The notes beneath the pieces were generated by a model. That model had not been told where the DNA came from. It made no database searches and was given only the letters and a program-made list of their open reading frames with translations. The translations under genes and the position numbers were made by a program. Positions 59,243 to 64,000 of a stretch of 64,000 bases of DNA are shown one piece after another (within the stretch, counting starts at the first letter, position 1; every line of letters starts with the position of its first letter). The stretch is from a virus: the IMG/VR virus record IMGVR_UViG_3300009610_000028, positions 1 to 64,000 of that record. One strand, given 5' to 3'.

Positions 59243-59274
59243 ATACTAGAAGCAGAATGTTCGCCGGATTCCAA
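59243..59274 (-). promoter_or_regulatory. Phage-type promoter, copy C (leftward)
   Basis: Read leftward: TTGGAAT (59274-59268), 13 bases, TGCTTCTAGTAT (59254-59243). It is 54 bases upstream of the primase-helicase ATG. Same spacing and 12-base box as copies A and B. Confidence 0.75.
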
Positions 59275-59315
59275 CCTCGCGGCTGTCTAGCCGTTAGAAC
59301 TAGCAGAATCGGTAT

Positions 59316-59328
59316 CGGTTGTAGCGAT
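59316..59328. promoter_or_regulatory. CGGTTGTAGCGAT motif
   Basis: Exact 13-base match to 18507-18519, upstream of the other phage promoter. Related TGTAGGGAT-like forms are near 1433 and 59502. Confidence 0.45.
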
Positions 59329-59554
59329 GCGCCTAATTACTCCGGTCCTGTCGGACATACTGCGCAATGAATGAATTGATTCATTCTTCTATATTACCTC
59401 ACGCACAAGAAAGTATAGAAGGCTAACATATATGCCGGTAATGTAGGCCGCCGTCTCGTTCATCTGGCACTACAGTCGTCACAGTCGTTACTGTCGGCAC
59501 AATCCCTACAGGCTACGCATTCTTAGGCAATCTCTGCTTGCCGCGTTGGCCACG

Positions 59555-59586
59555 TTGGAATTCCTCAAGAATTCTGCTTCTAGTAT
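59555..59586 (+). promoter_or_regulatory. Phage-type promoter, copy B
   Basis: TTGGAAT (59555-59561), 13 bases, TGCTTCTAGTAT (59575-59586); ATG of the ParB-like gene 27 bases downstream, after GGAG. Divergent from copy C. Confidence 0.75.
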
Positions 59587-59613
59587 TGGCAAGTAAGAAC
59601 GGAGAACAGCCGC

Positions 59614-60510
59614 ATGGACGACAAGGTTGCGTTCCTGCCCGTTGATCGTCTTTTAGAACCTAAGAGTCTGCTGCGGCTGGTTGATCGGAACTCACTCGAC
59701 TACATGCAGATGCTGGACAGCATCCGCGAGTGGAAGGTGTTGAAGCCGATCCTCGTTAGACCGTCCTCGCAAGACGGGTACTACGAGATCATCGACGGTC
59801 TGTATCGCTATAGCTGTGCTAAGGATGCCGGCCTGGCAACAGTGCCCGCGCACATCAAGCACGGCGTCACAGACGACGACGTACTGATCCTGCAAATTCA
59901 GACGAACGCGATCTCGCCTGAAACAAAGCCGATGGAGTACGCCGAGCAGATGAAACGTCTGCTCGTGCGGAAACCGGACTTAACGGTGCGTGAATTGGCT
60001 CGCCTCATCCGCAAGTCAACCTCATGGATCAATGATCGCCTCGGATTGCTAAACCTTCGCAAAGAGTTGAAGCAAGTTGTGGAGCGCGGAGAAATCTCGC
60101 TCGCCAATGCTTACATGCTCGCGAAGATTCCCAAGTCGATGCAACTCGACTATGTGGACCAAGCGAAGACGATGCCAGGTAGAGCCTTCAAGGCGCTGGC
60201 CGCTGCTTGTGTAAAGCGATTCATGGAGGCGGTGCAACAGGGAAAGATGGATGCCTTCTATGCGGAGCAATTCTCTCCGCAGGCCCATCTCAGATCGCTA
60301 ACGGACATCGAGAACGAGATCAGCAAGCAAGGGGTCGGAGCACTGGTTGCGGTGGGTGAGGGCTGCCAAACCGTGCTGGACGGCTTCTATGCGGGCCTGC
60401 GTTGGGCCTGCCATCTCGATAGAGCCAGCGTGCAGGAACAAGAAGCCACGATTCGTGGCCGGGAAAGGCAGGTGCTTGATGTATCTGCGCTAGACGAAAG
60501 TCCTAGCTAA
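59614..60510 (+). CDS. ParB-like nuclease/partition-domain protein
   Basis: 298 residues. YYEIIDGLYRYSCAKDAGLATVPAHI (about 57-81) is the ParB/sulfiredoxin GERRxRA-type motif with Asp-Gly-x-Tyr-Arg; DLTVRELARLIRKSTSWINDRLGLL (122-147) is its helix-turn-helix. No ParA gene is next to it. Phage ParB-like proteins often act in transcription or DNA processing, in some cases with CTP or nuclease activity. Role here uncertain. Confidence 0.75.
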   Translation: MDDKVAFLPVDRLLEPKSLLRLVDRNSLDYMQMLDSIREWKVLKPILVRPSSQDGYYEIIDGLYRYSCAKDAGLATVPAHIKHGVTDDDVLILQIQTNAISPETKPMEYAEQMKRLLVRKPDLTVRELARLIRKSTSWINDRLGLLNLRKELKQVVERGEISLANAYMLAKIPKSMQLDYVDQAKTMPGRAFKALAAACVKRFMEAVQQGKMDAFYAEQFSPQAHLRSLTDIENEISKQGVGALVAVGEGCQTVLDGFYAGLRWACHLDRASVQEQEATIRGRERQVLDVSALDESPS

Positions 60511-60560
60511 ATTTCCTCTCACATTGAAACAAGAACCCTCAAATTTCGGAAACCACACAA

Positions 60561-61301
60561 ATGAGTAATGCTTTAGCCGTCCTTGATCCGAATCTTCTCC
60601 CTTCAACGCAACTCGGCACTGACGACCAGTTTGAGGAGGCCAGTCGTAGTACCGGCTTCCTCGGTCGCATGCAGTTGTACTCGAAGGGCCGTGCCATTGA
60701 TGAGGGCCTGATTCCGCCGGGCAACTACGGTATCCCGGAGACAGACAAGAAGATCATCAACCTTGGCAAGGAGATCGACATCCTCCCGTTGGCCCGCCGC
60801 CTCAAGGCACTCGACATGAGTGACAAAGATGCGGTGATCGCGAACTACGATGCAACGAGTGACACGTTCCTCGACATTCAAGCGCGCAGCAAGGAAAGCG
60901 AATCGGGCTGCCAATGGGGCACCAGCTTCCTCGTCATTGAGCGAAGCACGAGACGGTTCCTGGAGTTCTTCTGCGGCACCAAGAGTGCCCGCCCTGTCGC
61001 TGGCGAAATCGCCTGGTACTGCCCGCTGAATCAAGCGGACATCGACCGCAAGGCTGCCAAGGGCGACGACGTGAGCAAGCTGTTCGTCCACGGTCCTCTG
61101 CCTTGCACCCTCAAGGTGCGGCTGGCCAAGGGCGGTAGCTTCTCGTGGCACGTGCCAGAGCCGCAAGAGTGCTCGATGCCCTTCACCAATCTCCCGAAGA
61201 TGGAAACCATCATCGCGGAGATCAACAAGTTCGTCGCGGCGAAGACGGATGGCGATGAGACGGTCAAAGAGCCGGCCGGCAAGAAAGTCCGCGCTCGCTA
61301 G
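60561..61301 (+). CDS. 246-residue conserved-looking hypothetical protein
   Basis: MSNALAVLDPNLLPSTQLGTDDQFEEASRSTGFLGRMQLYSKG, then alpha/beta core with a Ser/Cys-rich middle (ESESGCQWGTSFLVIERS...EFFCGTKSARP) and a helical Lys-rich C-terminus. Strongly expressed-looking codon use, and ended by its own terminator. Could be a DNA-binding protein of the replication machinery; not recognised. Confidence 0.65.
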   Translation: MSNALAVLDPNLLPSTQLGTDDQFEEASRSTGFLGRMQLYSKGRAIDEGLIPPGNYGIPETDKKIINLGKEIDILPLARRLKALDMSDKDAVIANYDATSDTFLDIQARSKESESGCQWGTSFLVIERSTRRFLEFFCGTKSARPVAGEIAWYCPLNQADIDRKAAKGDDVSKLFVHGPLPCTLKVRLAKGGSFSWHVPEPQECSMPFTNLPKMETIIAEINKFVAAKTDGDETVKEPAGKKVRAR

Positions 61302-61325
61302 ACCCATTTTGGCGGTCTAGTCCTT
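61298..61325 (+). terminator. Terminator
   Basis: CTAGACC (61298-61304), loop CATTTTGGC, GGTCTAG (61314-61320), then TCCTTTT. Overlaps the stop of the previous gene. Confidence 0.65.
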
Positions 61326-61352
61326 TTGCCGGACAGAGACTTCTACACCGTT

Positions 61353-61368
61353 CCGGGATTCGTCCCGG
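61353..61368 (+). repeat. CCGGGA-TTCG-TCCCGG hairpin
   Basis: Perfect 6-bp stem with a UUCG tetraloop in the leader of the lipoprotein gene at 61398. No T tract; mRNA-stabilising structure possible. Confidence 0.6.
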
Positions 61369-61397
61369 AGCGGTTCTACTTACACAACGAGGCACAC

Positions 61398-61622
61398 ATG
61401 CGATACGTCTTGATTTTTCTGGGCTTGCTCGCACTGCCTGGCTGCCATCTACAAATGGGCACGCAGCCGGCCAATCCGTATGGCATGCCCAAGCCGCCCA
61501 CCACGCCGCCCTACGAGAAGCCGTACTACGAGCCTCACCCTGAGCCTCGATACGACTACTACCAGGGCCACGGCCCGCAGCCGGTTCATGTGCAGCCGGC
61601 CCCGCGCCCGTACCAGTATTGA
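61398..61622 (+). CDS. Pro/Tyr-rich lipoprotein (74 aa)
   Basis: ATG 61398 after GAGGCACAC. Signal peptide with lipobox LALPGC (Cys about residue 16). The mature part is Pro/Tyr/His-rich (for example PYEKPYYEPHPEPRYDYYQGH). Short, exposed, extended lipoprotein; might serve in superinfection exclusion or as an outer spanin-like component, both unproven. Confidence 0.6.
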   Translation: MRYVLIFLGLLALPGCHLQMGTQPANPYGMPKPPTTPPYEKPYYEPHPEPRYDYYQGHGPQPVHVQPAPRPYQY

Positions 61623-61631
61623 TGCTTGTCT

Positions 61632-61656
61632 GTCACGCGGGCGTTGCCGGCGTGAC
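61632..61656. repeat. Hairpin GTCACGC / GCGTGAC
   Basis: Perfect 7-bp arms (61632-61638 and 61650-61656), just upstream of the tRNA-like element. Possible terminator for the lipoprotein gene, without T tract. Confidence 0.6.
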
Positions 61657-61658
61657 CC

Positions 61659-61753
61659 GACGCCGATGGTGTAACGGTTAGCACGCGGGAACGGGTTCGG
61701 TGCATGCGCCGATCAGCGTCTCCGGCGGATGCGGTTCGACTCCGCACGGTGTC
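61659..61753 (+). ncRNA. tRNA-like element without recognisable anticodon arm
   Basis: 95 bases. 5' GACGCCG (61659-61665) pairs with CGGTGTC (61747-61753) as a 7-bp acceptor stem with one G-U. GTG-TAACGGTTAG-CAC (69-84) is a D arm, and TGCGG-TTCGACT-CCGCA (61730-61746) a perfect T arm. Between D and T arms 44 bases hold CGGTG-CATG-CGCCG and other stems, but no 5-7-5 anticodon hairpin in any register I tried. No encoded CCA. Either an intron-containing/degenerate tRNA or a tRNA mimic. Confidence 0.55.
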
Positions 61754-61760
61754 CTTCTAT

Positions 61761-61778
61761 GCGGCGTGGCCACGCCGC
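61761..61778. repeat. 18-bp perfect palindrome GCGGCGTGG / CCACGCCGC
   Basis: Fully self-complementary 18-mer 7 bases after the tRNA-like element. Could end or stabilise it; no T tract. Confidence 0.7.
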
Positions 61779-61846
61779 GATCTTCGGTGGAGTGGGCTGC
61801 GCCTTTCAAGCGGGGCCTGCCACCGTTTTCTTACACAGGATTTGCC

Positions 61847-62089
61847 ATGAAGGTTTGGTCGTTGCGCCCATTGGACGAAGCACTTGGTCCGTGGGTTCCG
61901 TGGGAAGACAAGTGCTTTGGATTCGTGATCGCCGCTGAGGACGAAGCGACTGCTCGTGCTATGGCTGCCGGCGATCCTGGCGACGAGGGGGCGGATGCCT
62001 GGTTCGATCCTACGATGTCCTCTTGCATCGACATCTCTTCTAACCCACCGGCCGAAGCCACGGTCATCATGCGCGACTATGCGTCATAA
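61847..62089 (+). CDS. Conserved phage hypothetical protein (80 aa)
   Basis: ATG 61847 after CAGGATTTGCC. MKVWSLRPL.....WVPWEDKCFGFVIAAEDEATARAMAAGDPGDEG.AWFDPTMSSCIDI......VIMRDYAS fits a common phage family (W.PW.D.CFG.VV.A..E..AR..A..NxGDE...W.D...TSC). Function unknown. Confidence 0.75.
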   Translation: MKVWSLRPLDEALGPWVPWEDKCFGFVIAAEDEATARAMAAGDPGDEGADAWFDPTMSSCIDISSNPPAEATVIMRDYAS

Positions 62090-62099
62090 AGGATAACGA

Positions 62100-62627
62100 A
62101 TGCCTGTCGAAGCCGTGCTCATTCAACAGCCGGCAATCGACTTCACAACTCTTCTGACAATCAGTGGCCAAGCTCTCGGCCACAACATCGCCCGCGAGGC
62201 TGACACCAGTCACCGCAAGATGGCGGATGCTGAGAAGTTCCTGTCGTGCCTCTCAGCACTGCGGGATGAAGTCGTTGCACCAACTCCCAATCTTCTATCG
62301 CACGTCTCGTTCAGCGTCCTCTTGATCGCTGACAACTACGACCTACTAGACATCCTCGAATGCGCCTCCGGTATGCCGTTCGTGCGGGCTGAGACTACAG
62401 CCCCACAGGACATCGACCTGTGCGTCATCAGTGGAACGCTCCAGCAGTGGCGAGATGCCGTTGCCACGGGCACGTCCGAGTCAGTGTCGTCAAACGTGCG
62501 CCTCTGCTACTCAAAAATCCTTCTGCTGTTTGATCGCGTCGGCCTCTCGAACGTCTGGAAAGACTACGAGAAGCGCCCGTCCGCAGATCACAGCGGCTTC
62601 TACTTAGAGGACAAACGGCGTGTCTGA
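62100..62627 (+). CDS. 175-residue hypothetical protein
   Basis: ATG 62100 after AAAGGATAACGA. Mostly alpha with a central FSVLLIADNYDLLDILECASGMPFV segment. Its stop overlaps the GTG start of the helicase (8-base overlap), so the two are coupled. Function unknown. Confidence 0.65.
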   Translation: MPVEAVLIQQPAIDFTTLLTISGQALGHNIAREADTSHRKMADAEKFLSCLSALRDEVVAPTPNLLSHVSFSVLLIADNYDLLDILECASGMPFVRAETTAPQDIDLCVISGTLQQWRDAVATGTSESVSSNVRLCYSKILLLFDRVGLSNVWKDYEKRPSADHSGFYLEDKRRV

Positions 62628-64000
62628 AATTCTCGATGTCAAACTCACTACTCGAACTTCAAGCGGAAGACTGATTCGTTCATCGGCCAAGATTGAATAC
62701 AAGGACGGCCGCATCTACTTCGTCAAATCGCCCTTCTCGCTCAAAGACGAGATCAAGGCAATGCGGGGATCGCACTGGCACGGCCGGGAAGACGATTCCT
62801 ACGAAGACTACCGGAAGATTTGGTCGGTCGATGACTGCCAACGCAATCGCTTCCAACTTGGCTTCCTCATGGAAGAGGATGTCTATGCCTGGTTCGACCG
62901 CGACCTGATCCAGCACACCTATGAAGGCACGACGCTCGATGGGCTGCCCAAAGAGTTGATGCCCCACCAGAAGGACTTGGCGGATAGCGGCCTGACCTAT
63001 CACTTCCAACTGTGGGCTGCGGAGATGGGCGTCGGCAAGACGCTGGCCGCCCAGAAGGTGATTGAGAAGAGCGGCGCGAAGCTTTGGTATTGGATCGGAC
63101 CCAAGTCGTCGATACCCAACATCAAGCGTGAGTTCCGCCGATGGGGCTTCAACTTCGATGGCCCAATCAAAGTCGAGTTCATCACCTACGAAGAACTCGT
63201 TCGTCGCGTTGACGATTGGAACTGGGAAAGCGACAAGCTTCCCCAAGGCGTGATCTTCGACGAGTCCAGCCGCCTCAAGGGCGCTACGAGTCAACGGACC
63301 AAGGCCGCTCAGCGGCTGGCCGATTGGATTCGCGAGCACTACGGCGTCGAGAAGGGCTTCGTCATCGAGATGAGCGGAACGCCGTCTCCGAAGTCGCCTG
63401 TCGATTGGTGGAGTCAGTGCGAGATTGCCTGGCCTGGCTTCCTGCGAGAAGGCAGCCCGAAGGCGCTGGAGCAACGCTGCGGCTTTGTCGTTATGCAGCA
63501 GTTCGATGCGGGAGTGTTCCCGAAGCGGATTGGCTGGAAGGACGATGAGCGGAAATGCAAGCACTGCGGTCTCTTTGAAGAGGCCGGTGTTCACGAGCTT
63601 GATCCAGACGCGGCCGAGGCGGACTTTCACCGCTACGATCCGAGCATCAATGAAGTTGCCTTCATGTACGACCGGCTCAAGGGCCTGGTCGTAATCAAGC
63701 ACAAGAAAGATTGCTTGACGTTGCCGGACAAACGCTACCGGAAAATCATGTGCCCGCCCAACGCGAGCACGCTCCGAGTGGCCAGTGCGATTGCCGAGAG
63801 TGCGCCCAACACGATCACGGGCTTGACGCTGCTCCGCGAATTGAGCGACGGCTTCCAATACCGCGACGTGGAAGATGGAGAAATTCCTTGCCCGCACTGC
63901 CCGAAGAGTTGCGGGGAGATTGAGGAATGGTTCGATCCTTCTGACGAAGAGGCAACCTACAGTGCCATCGAGTTCCTCAGTGAGGAGTTCGTGGCCAAGC
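62620..64000 (+). CDS. SNF2/DEAD-like helicase, 3' end outside window
   Basis: GTG 62620 (GAGG upstream); open to the window edge, 460 codons visible. Contains a Q-like LMPHQKDLADSG, Walker A AEMGVGKTL, Walker B GVIFDESSRLKG (DESS box) and motif III EMSGTPSPKS, the order of superfamily 2/SNF2-type phage helicases. A zinc motif CKHC..., and CPHCPKSC further on, suggest an inserted metal-binding part. Likely replication or recombination helicase. Confidence 0.8.
   Translation, partial: MSEILDVKLTTRTSSGRLIRSSAKIEYKDGRIYFVKSPFSLKDEIKAMRGSHWHGREDDSYEDYRKIWSVDDCQRNRFQLGFLMEEDVYAWFDRDLIQHTYEGTTLDGLPKELMPHQKDLADSGLTYHFQLWAAEMGVGKTLAAQKVIEKSGAKLWYWIGPKSSIPNIKREFRRWGFNFDGPIKVEFITYEELVRRVDDWNWESDKLPQGVIFDESSRLKGATSQRTKAAQRLADWIREHYGVEKGFVIEMSGTPSPKSPVDWWSQCEIAWPGFLREGSPKALEQRCGFVVMQQFDAGVFPKRIGWKDDERKCKHCGLFEEAGVHELDPDAAEADFHRYDPSINEVAFMYDRLKGLVVIKHKKDCLTLPDKRYRKIMCPPNASTLRVASAIAESAPNTITGLTLLRELSDGFQYRDVEDGEIPCPHCPKSCGEIEEWFDPSDEEATYSAIEFLSEEFVAK

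Larger units (their letters stand above)
59189..59613. promoter_or_regulatory. Divergent control region between replication operon and ParB-like gene
   Basis: 425 bases, no gene. Contains promoter C (leftward) and promoter B (rightward), the 13-mer CGGTTGTAGCGAT (59316-59328), GAATGAA-TTGA-TTCATTC near 59370, CTTCTATA-N20-TATAGAAG near 59385-59425, and a CTACAGTCGTCACAGTCGT-type degenerate repeat near 59470-59511. AT-rich in the middle. Candidate replication origin as well as promoter region. Confidence 0.6.

Noticed and set aside
62680-63897. 405-codon open frame on the minus strand
   Set aside because: Antisense to the helicase, whose motifs are intact in the plus frame.

Overview
The window is most of the genome of a tailed double-stranded DNA phage (or a contig of one). 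It has a GpA-type large terminase, portal, scaffold, P22-like coat protein, duplicated tail-tube proteins, a 1,257-residue tape measure, tail hub and several adhesion fibres, but no contractile-sheath gene that I recognise, so a siphovirus-like particle is the best reading. The host cannot be named from the sequence. Three phage genes carry lipoprotein signals with a lipobox Cys, which suits a bacterium with a conventional Sec/Lsp envelope. I lean weakly to a Gram-negative or planctomycete-like host, on general resemblance only.

Layout. (1) 1-1850 differs from the rest: tiny leftward genes with GCG/CGC-rich codons sit between dense GTCTCC/GGAGAC palindromes, 33-bp direct repeats and degenerate repeats, possibly a foreign insert, a genome end or an assembly join. 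(2) 2060-9227 is a rightward run of about 20 small overlapping genes (zinc ribbons, one-helix membrane proteins and a metallophosphoesterase). (3) 9470-18453 is accessory: a leftward four-gene block, then a promoter and a module with an active-looking serine recombinase, a catalytically degenerate paralogue and an AAA+ ATPase, followed by a leftward exoribonuclease block. (4) 18664-22167 starts at a phage-type promoter and includes an envelope cassette: a papain-like/NlpC-type hydrolase, a C39-like lipoprotein protease, two membrane proteins and a thioredoxin-fold lipoprotein. (5) 22235-54995 is virion morphogenesis: minor structural proteins, terminase, portal, collagen-like/carbohydrate-binding fibres, a beta-helix spike, scaffold, coat, tail tube, frameshifted tail chaperone, tape measure, tail hub and a ClpP-like protease. 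It ends at a perfect bidirectional terminator. (6) 55039-59188, leftward, is the replication operon: primase-helicase, a 53-residue protein, dNMP kinase and DEDDh exonuclease. (7) 59614-64000, rightward, holds a ParB-like protein, an abundant-looking conserved protein, a lipoprotein, a tRNA-like element and a helicase cut by the window edge.

The best regulatory signal is a three-copy promoter-like element, TTGGAAT, 13 bases, then TGCTTCTAGTAT. It lies upstream of the small-terminase-like gene, the primase-helicase operon and the ParB-like gene, with exact spacing in all three. It suggests coordinated transcription by one sigma factor or a phage-modified polymerase. Several genes are shorter than 60 codons and were found by reading the sequence directly (for example 144-305, 675-854, 2362-2463, 8487-8603, 22235-22360, 56309-56470), as was the -1 frameshift extension of the tail chaperone (to 43470).
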